From assembly GCA_050747825.1 (NCBI GenBank), contig JBOGJG010000305.1, positions 1 through 55,821 of the forward strand: a DNA stretch of 55,821 bases. Direction: 5' to 3'. Both the position numbers and the translations under genes were made by a program. The stretch's first letter is position 1. Every line of letters starts with the position of its first letter. Shown here in pieces: positions 49,209 to 55,821 of this stretch. Under the pieces are notes generated by a model. The model was not told where the DNA came from. It ran no database searches and worked only from the letters and a program-made list of their open reading frames with translations. This stretch comes from JBOGJG01 sp050747825 (GTDB lineage Bacteria > Acidobacteriota > UBA6911 > RPQK01 > JBOGJG01).

Positions 49209-49988
49209 ATGCAGATTTCAGTTTTGGGTAGCGGCAGCAGCGGCAATTGTACTTACATATCGAGCGGCCGCACCTGTCTGCTGGTCGATCTTGGCTTTGG
49301 CAAACGCAGCCTGCAGCGCCGCCTCAAAGACGCCGATCTCGACCAGCGGCCGATCACCGCCGTTCTCCTCACCCATGGCCACAGCGATCATATCAGCGGC
49401 GTCGCGGCTTTTGCTGTCCAGAAGAGCATTGCCGTCTTTATGAACGAAGGCACACGGGATGAATCCCCTCAGATTCAGAGTCTCGATCGCCTGGAGATAT
49501 TTGACCATGCGTCCTCGTTCCAGATCGGTGAGATCTGTGTGCAGGCCTTCGGTGTCTCCCACGACGCGGCACAGCCCGCCGGCTTTCGCTTCACGTCCAA
49601 TGGCATCAGCGGCGCCATTCTCACGGATATCGGAGAGCTCGATAGCGCTGTAATCGAGAGGATCAAAGGGTGTGACTGGCTCGTCATGGAATCGAATCAC
49701 GATGAAGACATGGTCAAGGTCGGACCTTATCCCTGGCTGCTGAAGCGGCGGATTCTGGGAAGTCGGGGCCATCTGTCCAACCGGGCTCTGGCCGAGTTCC
49801 TCACTCACCAGTTTGACGGCAAGGCCGCTCACATCTTTTTGGCCCACCTCAGCCGAAAAAATAACGACCCGGAGATTGCACTGGCCAGTGCTTCCGCCGC
49901 TCTAACCGGCCGCAGCTTCGGATCATGCGCCGGGCTCCGGCTGCACTTGACTCATCAAAGTAAACCTTCCATAGTCATAAGCTTATGA
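49209..49988 (+). CDS. MBL-fold metallo-hydrolase (YycJ/WalJ-like)
   Basis: 259 residues. Begins MQISVLGSGSSGNCTYISSG, a hallmark of the YycJ group, and has the metal-binding LLTHGHSDHISG motif followed by the aspartate and histidine ligands (FGVSHDAAQPAGF, LVMESNHDEDM, SRGHLSN, IFLAHLSRKNN). Members are probably nucleases or phosphodiesterases with a role in DNA repair or wall control; not settled. Overlaps purB by 4 nt (ATGA). Confidence 0.9.
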   Translation: MQISVLGSGSSGNCTYISSGRTCLLVDLGFGKRSLQRRLKDADLDQRPITAVLLTHGHSDHISGVAAFAVQKSIAVFMNEGTRDESPQIQSLDRLEIFDHASSFQIGEICVQAFGVSHDAAQPAGFRFTSNGISGAILTDIGELDSAVIERIKGCDWLVMESNHDEDMVKVGPYPWLLKRRILGSRGHLSNRALAEFLTHQFDGKAAHIFLAHLSRKNNDPEIALASASAALTGRSFGSCAGLRLHLTHQSKPSIVISL

Positions 49989-51283
49989 TTCCCCGCTATA
50001 CGCGGCCGGAGATGGCTCGGATCTGGTCCGAGCAAAACAAATTCCGGAAATGGCTCGAGGTGGAAATCGCCGTCTGCGACGTGCTGGCGGAAATGGGGGA
50101 GATCCCCCGCCAGGCCGCCGAACAGATCAGGCAGAAGGCGGACTTTTCCGTAGATCGAATCAGGGAGATCGAAAGAGAGACGCGCCACGATGTCCTCGCC
50201 TTCACCACCGCCGTGGCGGAAACCCTGGGTTCGGAATCCCGCTTTCTTCACCTGGGATTGACTTCGACGGATGTGGTCGATACCGCTCAGGCCCTCCAAA
50301 TTAAGGAAGCTTCCGACCTGATCGAAAGTGAGATCAGCGCTTTCATGTCTGCACTGCGGGAGCAGGCTTTGCGTCACAAGGATGTGCCGATGATCGGCCG
50401 CACTCACGGGGTGCATGCAGAGCCTCTGACATTTGGGCTCAAGCTGACCGTATGGTACTCCGAAATGGAGCGCAACCTGAAGCGCTTCCGGCAGGCACGC
50501 TGCCATCTTGAGGTGGGCAAGATCAGCGGCCCGGTCGGATCATTCTCGCACCTGCCCCCCCAGGTGGAGGAGCAGGTTTGCGCAAAGCTTGGGATCGGCT
50601 TCGCCGCGGCCTCCACCCAGACGCTGCAGCGCGACCGGCACGCCGAGTATCTGTCCGCTCTGGCGATCCTGGGCTGCAGTTACGACAAAATGGCTACGGA
50701 GATACGGCACCTGCAGCGGACCGAAGTGCGAGAAGCCCGGGAATCGTTTGGCGAAGGACAAAAAGGCAGCTCGTCCATGCCGCACAAGCGAAATCCGATT
50801 ACCTGCGAGCAGATCAGCGGCCTGGCGCGTATCCTGCGCAGCCATGCCCTGGCTGCTTTTGAGAACATCCCGCTCTGGCACGAGCGCGACATCTCCCATT
50901 CCTCGGTGGAAAGAGTGATCCTGCCCGACAGCACTACACTGGCTCACTATTTGACGATTCAGATTCACCGCGTCATTCAGGATATCGTTATCGATCCCGA
51001 TCAGATGCAGGCTAATCTCGAGTTGATGGGGGGGCTGGTCTACTCAGGCACGCTGCTTCTCGAGCTGGCCCGTAGGGGAGTCCTGCGGGAAGAAGCTTAT
51101 GGTTGGGTGCAGCGCAACGCCATGCGAGTCTGGGATGAGCAAGCCGACTTCAAGACTCTGATATTGAGTGATCCGGATATTTCCCGCTACCTTTCGCAGG
51201 AGGAGATTGAGCGGGTGTTCAATCTCGAAGCTAAGCTAAAATATATCGATACCATTTATCAACGAGTTTTCGGGACTTCATGA
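49985..51283 (+). CDS. purB: Adenylosuccinate lyase
   Basis: 432 residues. Fumarase/aspartase superfamily: HDVLAFTTAVAETLG, HLGLTSTDVVDTA, GRTHGVHAEPLTFGLK and the signature GSSSMPHKRNP. Acts twice in purine synthesis, on SAICAR and adenylosuccinate. Start overlaps the metallo-hydrolase stop and its own stop overlaps the start of the truncated nicotinate phosphoribosyltransferase frame, both as ATGA. Confidence 0.96.
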   Translation: MIPRYTRPEMARIWSEQNKFRKWLEVEIAVCDVLAEMGEIPRQAAEQIRQKADFSVDRIREIERETRHDVLAFTTAVAETLGSESRFLHLGLTSTDVVDTAQALQIKEASDLIESEISAFMSALREQALRHKDVPMIGRTHGVHAEPLTFGLKLTVWYSEMERNLKRFRQARCHLEVGKISGPVGSFSHLPPQVEEQVCAKLGIGFAAASTQTLQRDRHAEYLSALAILGCSYDKMATEIRHLQRTEVREARESFGEGQKGSSSMPHKRNPITCEQISGLARILRSHALAAFENIPLWHERDISHSSVERVILPDSTTLAHYLTIQIHRVIQDIVIDPDQMQANLELMGGLVYSGTLLLELARRGVLREEAYGWVQRNAMRVWDEQADFKTLILSDPDISRYLSQEEIERVFNLEAKLKYIDTIYQRVFGTS

Positions 51284-51396
51284 ATCCTCTCTTTCCCAGC
51301 GAAGAAAACATCAATACCGATCTCTATGAGCTGACGATGGCTGCCGTCTATTTTCAGAGCACGGTTCAGGAGAAATTGCGAGGAGATACCGTATGA
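51280..51396 (+). pseudogene. Remnant of nicotinate phosphoribosyltransferase, centre missing
   Basis: 38 codons. The first 26 residues contain NTDLYELTMAAVYFQ, the highly characteristic N-terminus of PncB-type nicotinate phosphoribosyltransferase (normally 400-490 residues). The frame then ends after a further dozen codons (STVQEKLRGDTV). The start overlaps purB (ATGA) and the stop overlaps the M20 peptidase start (ATGA), so both gene ends look original while the body, with the active-site histidine and phosphoribosyl-binding site, is gone. Consistent with an in-frame internal excision, real or from assembly. Confidence 0.75.
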
Positions 51397-52775
51397 ATGA
51401 AGTTATCCGATACATTGAAGAGAACCGGGAGCGCTACTTGGACGAGCTGAATCAATTTCTGAGAATCCCCAGTATCAGCACCGACTCCAGCAAGAAAGAG
51501 GATGTCTGGCAAGCCGCTGAGTTCGTAGCCGATCAGCTCAGAAGGGCAGGCATGCAGAGAGTGAATATCTTTCCGACCGAGGGACATCCCATAGTCTACG
51601 GAGAAAGAATCGAGAAGCCTGACAGCCCGACCTTGCTGGTTTACGGGCACTATGATGTCCAGCCGGTTGACCCCGTCGAGCTATGGCAGTCAGGCCCGTT
51701 TGAACCAACCGTACGAAATGGCGAACTATACGCCCGCGGGGCAGTCGATGACAAAGGCCAGGTTTTCATTCATTTCAAGAGCGCTGAGGCTTTCATCGCC
51801 AGTCGGAAAGAGCTTCCGATCAATCTCAAATATCTGATTGAAGGAGAGGAGGAGATCGGCAGTCCTCACCTCGATTCGTTTATCCAGGAGAATCGGGATC
51901 TTCTGAAAGCCGACACGGTAATGATCTCTGATACCGCCATGTTCGCCCGGGGGATTCCCTCCATCTGCTACGGCCTTCGGGGACTGGTGTATTTTCAGAT
52001 TGACGTGCAGGGCCCGCGCCAGGACCTGCATTCCGGTTCCTTCGGAGGTCCGGTAGCCAATCCGGCTTTCGTGCTATCCGAAATTCTGGCCGCCATGAAG
52101 GATGAGAAAGGCCGCATTACCATTCCTCACTTCTATGATGATGTTCGCTCGCTCAGCCAGCGCGAACGGGAGGAGTTTGCGTCCCTTCCCTTTGACCAGA
52201 TGAGCTATCAGAAAGACCTGGATGTAGACGCGCTTAATGGCGAAGAAGGATTTACTCCGCTGGAGCAGTTATGGGCCCGGCCCACGTTTGAGGTAAACGG
52301 GCTGCTGAGCGGCTTCACAGGAGAGGGCGCCAAGACCGTGCTTCCGGCTAAAGCTATGGCCAAGGTGAGCATGCGGCTGGTACCGGATCAGAAGCCGGCC
52401 AAAGTCGAGGAAGAATTCGAGCGCTATGTAGCCGAGCTGGTCCCGGCTTCAGTCAAGGTGGAGGTCAAACGAATGCAGGGAGGCAAGGCCTGGGTGGCAT
52501 CGCTGGATCACCCGGCGCTGCAGGCGGCGGCCGCCGCCATTGAAAGAGGATTCGGCAAGCGCCCTGTCTTTCAACGGGAAGGCGGATCCATTCCGGTCGT
52601 ATCCACCTTCTCGGAACTGCTGGGAATACCGAGCGTGCTGATGGGGATTGGATTGCCTGACGAGAATGCCCACGCACCCAATGAAAAGCTTGATTTGGGC
52701 AACTTTTACCGCGGCATCAAGAGCTCAGCTTATTTTATGGATGAGCTGTCGAAACTGCCGCGTCACCTCAAATAG
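51393..52775 (+). CDS. M20 family metallopeptidase (dipeptidase, CNDP-like)
   Basis: 460 residues. Zinc ligands and catalytic residues: VYGHYDVQPVDP, ARGAVDDKGQVF, LIEGEEEIGSPH, then SDTAMFARG and, near the C-terminus, ENAHAPNEKLD. The dimerisation (lid) domain lies at about 190-330 with DLHSGSFGGPVANP. This subclass cleaves dipeptides (carnosinase/PepV-like) rather than succinyl-DAP, so it is not a convincing DapE. It follows the pncB remnant with an ATGA overlap and overlaps the convergent small membrane gene by 13 nt. Confidence 0.92.
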   Translation: MNEVIRYIEENRERYLDELNQFLRIPSISTDSSKKEDVWQAAEFVADQLRRAGMQRVNIFPTEGHPIVYGERIEKPDSPTLLVYGHYDVQPVDPVELWQSGPFEPTVRNGELYARGAVDDKGQVFIHFKSAEAFIASRKELPINLKYLIEGEEEIGSPHLDSFIQENRDLLKADTVMISDTAMFARGIPSICYGLRGLVYFQIDVQGPRQDLHSGSFGGPVANPAFVLSEILAAMKDEKGRITIPHFYDDVRSLSQREREEFASLPFDQMSYQKDLDVDALNGEEGFTPLEQLWARPTFEVNGLLSGFTGEGAKTVLPAKAMAKVSMRLVPDQKPAKVEEEFERYVAELVPASVKVEVKRMQGGKAWVASLDHPALQAAAAAIERGFGKRPVFQREGGSIPVVSTFSELLGIPSVLMGIGLPDENAHAPNEKLDLGNFYRGIKSSAYFMDELSKLPRHLK

Positions 52776-53056
52776 CGGACGCTCAATTCGTAAGCCACCA
52801 TCGACACAATGAGAGAGGAGATGATGAGAACAGAGACCTCTGTGAAGTAGTTATAGTGGAGTCTCATCATCAACACTCCCATGAATCCGAGAGTATGTGA
52901 CAGGCGAATGCCCCAGATTCGCACTTCAGAGCTGCGAGGGTATTTCAGCATAAAGAGCACGAATCCGACCGAAGCCATCGTGAAGAAAAACAGGGAAGCT
53001 AATCTCAGCATTGCACCGACCGGTAATATGTCATCCAATACCACTGACCGATACAA
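52763..53056 (-). CDS. Small membrane protein, hypothetical
   Basis: 97 residues from TTG 53056, or 82 from ATG 53011; neither has a clear ribosome-binding site. Three probable membrane helices (LASLFFFTMASVGFVLFMLK; LSHTLGFMGVLMMRL; VSVLIISSLIVSMVAYEL) with a short basic loop between the first two. No family recognised. It stands alone between the M20 peptidase and the deaminase genes. Confidence 0.5.
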   Translation of the reverse strand: MYRSVVLDDILPVGAMLRLASLFFFTMASVGFVLFMLKYPRSSEVRIWGIRLSHTLGFMGVLMMRLHYNYFTEVSVLIISSLIVSMVAYELSVRYLR

Positions 53057-53089
53057 TCCCTAAAAGTTCCACAAAAAGAGTCAGCAGTC

Positions 53090-54091
53090 TTATTCCACTT
53101 TGTGCTGACGGCAGGCGACACCGGCCTCCTGAAGTAGTTTAAAGGATGTTTCATTCAGGGGATAGTTCAGGTTGTACACCACCTCGCGAATACCGGCATT
53201 GATAATCATTTTGGTGCACATCAGGCAAGGCGCAAAGGTCGTGTAAAGAGTGGCATCTTTGACACTGACACCGTGATACGCGGCCTGAGTAATGGCGTTT
53301 TCTTCTCCATGCGAACAGAGGCATTCGTCCAGCCGTGTGCCACTGTCGGCAAAACTGTTGCAGCGCGGGCAGCCGCCTTCATAACAATTGCGGGTGCCTC
53401 GCGGGGTACCGTTGTAGCCGGTGGAAATAACCCGCCGGTCCCGCACGATGATGGCGGCCACCTTGCGCTTGACGCAGTTGCTGCGCGCTGAGGCCACTCT
53501 GGCGATGTTCATGAAATACTCGTCCCAGCCGGGCCGCTCCAGATGTTGCTTGAGCTGCTGAAGGAGCGAGGAAGCCTTCTGGTGCAAGTCGGAAATCGAG
53601 CCGTTGTTCACAAGCGTGAAATCGGCCATTTTGAGGCAGGCCGCGAGCTGCTGTCCCTGCCAACTGGGATTGGCTGCTTCCCTTTGCTCCAGCGCCAAAA
53701 ACTCCTCGTATTCCATCGGGTCGCTCTCCCGGCCGCGCTCGCGCAGGCGGTTGAAGCGGACTTCCGTGTCGGCTTCGACACCGACGAAATAAAAGTTCCC
53801 GCCGTTGCGAAATACTTTGACTTCGGAGGGATTTCGGAAAGAATCCACGACCTGGTTTCTGTCCTTCTCCAGGCGCTCCAGGATTTTCTCTGCCAGGTAG
53901 CCAGCGCCGTGCTTCGACCTCAGCTCATTGCCGGTATCGACCAGCAGTTCCCGAGTGATTTCCTGATTGCGGCTGCGGATTTCGTCACGGATAACATCCG
54001 AGAGGGAGTAATAGTAAAAGCCTTTGGACTTCAGGAAGTCAGCCACAGTTCCCTTGCCTGATCCATTGGCGCCGGTCAAACCTATGATCAT
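53090..54091 (-). CDS. P-loop nucleotide kinase-like / dCMP deaminase fusion protein
   Basis: 333 residues. Residues 1-180 form a P-loop domain like dephospho-CoA kinase or adenylate kinase (MIIGLTGANGSGKGTVADFL, then SDVIRDEIRSR, VDSFRNPSEVKVFR). Residues 190-333 are a deoxycytidylate deaminase: SNCVKRKVAAIIV, the zinc-binding HGEENA (H261, E263) and TTFAPCLMC (C289, C292), and STGYNGTPRG. dCMP deaminases make dUMP for thymidylate synthesis. The same domain pair occurs in yeast Dcd1-like proteins and in the larger phage-defence deaminase AvcD. Divergent from the acyl-CoA dehydrogenase gene by 26 nt. Confidence 0.9.
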   Translation of the reverse strand: MIIGLTGANGSGKGTVADFLKSKGFYYYSLSDVIRDEIRSRNQEITRELLVDTGNELRSKHGAGYLAEKILERLEKDRNQVVDSFRNPSEVKVFRNGGNFYFVGVEADTEVRFNRLRERGRESDPMEYEEFLALEQREAANPSWQGQQLAACLKMADFTLVNNGSISDLHQKASSLLQQLKQHLERPGWDEYFMNIARVASARSNCVKRKVAAIIVRDRRVISTGYNGTPRGTRNCYEGGCPRCNSFADSGTRLDECLCSHGEENAITQAAYHGVSVKDATLYTTFAPCLMCTKMIINAGIREVVYNLNYPLNETSFKLLQEAGVACRQHKVE

Positions 54092-54104
54092 CGCCTCATT
54101 ATGC

Positions 54105-54110
54105 TATATT
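54105..54110 (+). promoter_or_regulatory. -10-like hexamer TATATT before the acyl-CoA dehydrogenase gene
   Basis: TATATT ends 7 nt before the ATG at 54118, in a 26-nt divergent gap without ribosome-binding sites. Confidence 0.4.
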
Positions 54111-54117
54111 CGCGGGT

Positions 54118-55287
54118 ATGCCCTTTCAAGGGGTTGATTTCATGCGCACTGACGACCTTCTCAGTGATGAGGAGAAACTGGTTCGCGACAGCGTACGCGA
54201 CTTTGTGGAAGATCGAGTAATTCCGATCATCGAAGATCACTACCTGGCGGGAACGTTTCCGGCCGATCTGATCAGGCCCATGGCGGATCTCGGGTATTTT
54301 GGAGCCAACCTCGAAGGTTACGGCTGCGCCGGACTTAACAATTTCGCCTACGGCCTCATCATGCAGGAGTTGGAGCGGGGAGACAGCGGGCTGCGCAGCT
54401 TCGTGTCGGTTCAGGGCGCTCTTGTCATGTACCCGATCCACAGCTTCGGCAGTGAAGAGCAAAAGCTGAAGTGGCTGCCCCGCCTGCAGGCAGGCGAAGC
54501 GATCGGCTGTTTCGGCCTCACTGAGCCCGACTTCGGGTCCAATCCGTCCGGTTTGCGTACCCGTGCTCGAAAGCAGGAGGGAGCTTATGTCCTGAACGGC
54601 AGCAAAGCCTGGATCACCAACGGGAGTGTGGCCGATGTAGCGGTCGTATGGGCACGCTGCGAAGATGATCAGATCCGCGGATTTCTGGTTGAGAAAGGGA
54701 CCGACGGCTTTCACGCTCGTGATTATCACAACAAGCATTCCCTGCGCGCCTCGATTACTTCCGAGCTGATCCTGGATAACTGCCGCATCCCTGAGTCCAA
54801 CTTGCTGCCCAAAATCGAAGGTCTCAAGAATGCGCTGATGTGCCTGACTCAGGCGCGCTACGGCATCGCCTGGGGAGCTGTGGGCAGCGCCATGGCGTGC
54901 TTCGATACGGCACGCCAGTGGGCGCTGGAGCGCAGGCAATTCGGCAATCGGCCGATTGCTTCTCACCAGCTTGTGCAGCAGAAGCTGGCCGATATGCTGA
55001 CCGAGATCACCAAGGCGCAGCTTTTGGCTTATCGGCTGGGCCGGCTCAAGGATGAAGGAAAAGTCCGCTTCGATCAGGTCTCAATGGCCAAGCGCAACAA
55101 CGTGTCTATGGCTCTGGAAATCGCCCGCACAGCTCGCGCTATTCTGGGGGCCAATGGCATCCTCAGCGATTACCCCGTCTTCCGCCACATGGCCAACCTG
55201 GAATCGGTCTACACCTATGAAGGCACGCACGACATTCACACGTTGATCCTCGGGCAGAGCATCACGGGAATCCCGGCGTTTGAGTGA
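54118..55287 (+). CDS. Acyl-CoA dehydrogenase, glutaryl-CoA dehydrogenase-like
   Basis: 389 residues. FAD enzyme of the acyl-CoA dehydrogenase family: CFGLTEPDFGSNPSGLRTRA binds FAD and substrate, AWITNGSVADVAVVWARC follows, ERRQFGNRPIASHQLVQQKL and MLGGNGI-like AILGANGILSDYPVFRHM are typical, and the catalytic glutamate is in YTYEGTHDIHTLILGQSITG. The TEPDFGSNP form and the C-terminus fit the glutaryl-CoA dehydrogenase branch, which acts in lysine/tryptophan and benzoate breakdown. ATG 54118 is used; a second in-frame ATG at 54142 is possible. Confidence 0.88.
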   Translation: MPFQGVDFMRTDDLLSDEEKLVRDSVRDFVEDRVIPIIEDHYLAGTFPADLIRPMADLGYFGANLEGYGCAGLNNFAYGLIMQELERGDSGLRSFVSVQGALVMYPIHSFGSEEQKLKWLPRLQAGEAIGCFGLTEPDFGSNPSGLRTRARKQEGAYVLNGSKAWITNGSVADVAVVWARCEDDQIRGFLVEKGTDGFHARDYHNKHSLRASITSELILDNCRIPESNLLPKIEGLKNALMCLTQARYGIAWGAVGSAMACFDTARQWALERRQFGNRPIASHQLVQQKLADMLTEITKAQLLAYRLGRLKDEGKVRFDQVSMAKRNNVSMALEIARTARAILGANGILSDYPVFRHMANLESVYTYEGTHDIHTLILGQSITGIPAFE

Positions 55288-55328
55288 ATCACTGATGACA
55301 GGGCGATGTGACGCTCTTAATCTCAACC

Positions 55329-55357
55329 AACCGAGCTGCGACTGTAAAGGAGCGGCC
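55329..55357 (+). repeat. Degenerate copy of the dispersed CCGAGCCGCGACC repeat
   Basis: AACCGAGCTGCGACTG... GGAGCGGCC matches the copy at 34671-34699 with a few substitutions. Lies between the acyl-CoA dehydrogenase and the bacilliredoxin genes. Confidence 0.65.
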
Positions 55358-55415
55358 ATTAGTGTAGAATTGAGTGTTTAATCAGTGTTTAATCATAGAA
55401 AGGAGAAAACAACGT

Positions 55416-55821
55416 ATGCCCTATCCGGAAGAATGGGTTAATCCGATGCGTGAAGAACTGACTCGCCTGGGGATTCGAGAATTGAAGACTCGCCAGGAGG
55501 TGGACGAGGTTCTCACGAGCGATAATGGAACCGTTCTGGTTGTTGTGAACTCGATTTGCGGCTGCGCCGCCGGGCGGGCCCGTCCAGCCATAGCGGAAGC
55601 GCTGCGCGAAGGGCCCCGGCCGGACGTTCTGACTACCGTTTTCGCCGGTCAGGACACAGAAGCCACCGAGCGCGCGCGCGAGTACTTCCAGCCTCACCCG
55701 CCCTCCTCACCGAGCGTGGCGCTGCTGAAAGGAGGCAAGCTGGTCTACATGCTGCCCCGCCATCTGATCGAAAGCCGCGGAGCGGAGGAAATTGCCTCCG
55801 ACCTGAAGCAGGCCTTCGGGG
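55416..55821 (+). CDS. BrxA/BrxB family bacilliredoxin (3' end outside window)
   Basis: 135 codons are visible; the frame runs off the window. ATG 55416 is preceded by AGGAG at about 11-nt spacing. MPYPEEWVNPMREELTRLGI is a characteristic N-terminus and NSICGCAAGRARPA contains the CGC active site of the YphP/YqiW family, which removes bacillithiol from proteins or acts as a disulfide reductase. VYMLPRHLIESRGAEEIASD is the conserved C-terminal region. Typical length is about 140-150, so only a few codons are missing. Presence hints at bacillithiol use, which is not otherwise shown here. Confidence 0.92.
   Translation, partial: MPYPEEWVNPMREELTRLGIRELKTRQEVDEVLTSDNGTVLVVVNSICGCAAGRARPAIAEALREGPRPDVLTTVFAGQDTEATERAREYFQPHPPSSPSVALLKGGKLVYMLPRHLIESRGAEEIASDLKQAFG

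Noticed and set aside
51393..52775. Succinyl-diaminopimelate desuccinylase (DapE) to complete the lysine pathway
   Set aside because: The lid domain and length fit the CNDP/PepV-like dipeptidase branch better than DapE.
1..55821. CRISPR array, prophage or toxin-antitoxin cassette
   Set aside because: No regularly spaced direct repeats, no phage structural genes and no recognisable toxin-antitoxin pair were found; only decayed IS pieces at the left edge.

Overview
The window reads as a chromosomal segment of a Gram-negative, free-living bacterium of moderately high GC content. The Gram-negative call rests on an outer-membrane beta-barrel with signal peptide, lipobox proteins and the succinylase route to diaminopimelate. 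Gene content (YfhO-type giant membrane protein, alpha-glucan phosphorylase, bacilliredoxin, zinc-ribbon proteins, a word-like dispersed intergenic repeat) suggests Acidobacteriota or a neighbouring phylum. That placement is an inference from style, not from a marker gene. Genes are tightly packed, with many 4-nt ATGA or 8-nt overlaps inside operons and several convergent gene pairs overlapping at their 3' ends.

Layout. 1-953 is an insertion-sequence graveyard with pieces of at least two or three transposases. 1117-7497 (minus) is a lysine/diaminopimelate operon asd-lysC-dapB-dapA-dapD-aminotransferase plus a SAM hydroxide adenosyltransferase; the aminotransferase has lost its centre, including the catalytic lysine region. 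8057-9948 is ppa-fumC. 10001-13929 is a YbbAP-type ABC exporter divergent from a TesA-type esterase. 13904-17662 (minus) is a cobalt/nickel ECF importer (CbiM, PDGLE-CbiQ fusion, CbiO) with a CbiX/DR2241-type chelatase. 17727-20782 holds small and hypothetical genes. 20788-24243 (minus) has a ClpX-like AAA+ protein, an aldo/keto reductase and a YihY membrane protein. 24321-28169 has glutamate-type dehydrogenase, a small zinc-ribbon protein and glycogen phosphorylase. 28129-30876 has an MFS exporter, a lipoprotein with a hydrolase-like fold, a SelW-like protein and tRNA-Ser. 30924-39065 has a geranylgeranyl-reductase-like flavoprotein, YfhO, a GT-C-like protein with three C-terminal beta repeats, a GT2 transferase and a methyltransferase. 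39028-43215 (minus) is galU-serS-gntR-adenosine deaminase. 43272-46693 is an epimerase, FmdB, purD, a 50-codon ORF and an HpcH/HpaI aldolase. 46683-49182 holds pgeF, acpS and mtaB. 49209-52775 is a metallo-hydrolase, purB, a 38-codon remnant of nicotinate phosphoribosyltransferase and an M20 peptidase. 52763-55821 has a small membrane protein, a P-loop/dCMP deaminase fusion, an acyl-CoA dehydrogenase and the start of a bacilliredoxin.

The most notable observations are: (i) two genes (the dap aminotransferase and nicotinate phosphoribosyltransferase) with intact ends but excised middles; (ii) -10-like TANNNT hexamers 6-11 nt before the start codon of most first genes, suggesting widespread leaderless transcription; (iii) a dispersed repeat with at least four full copies and long imperfect palindromes between genes; (iv) several domain fusions (P-loop kinase-dCMP deaminase, GT-C plus beta repeats, PDGLE-CbiQ, CbiX plus iron-sulfur domain); (v) an unannotated small ORF translationally coupled to the aldolase. 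No CRISPR array, complete mobile element or obvious defence island was seen.
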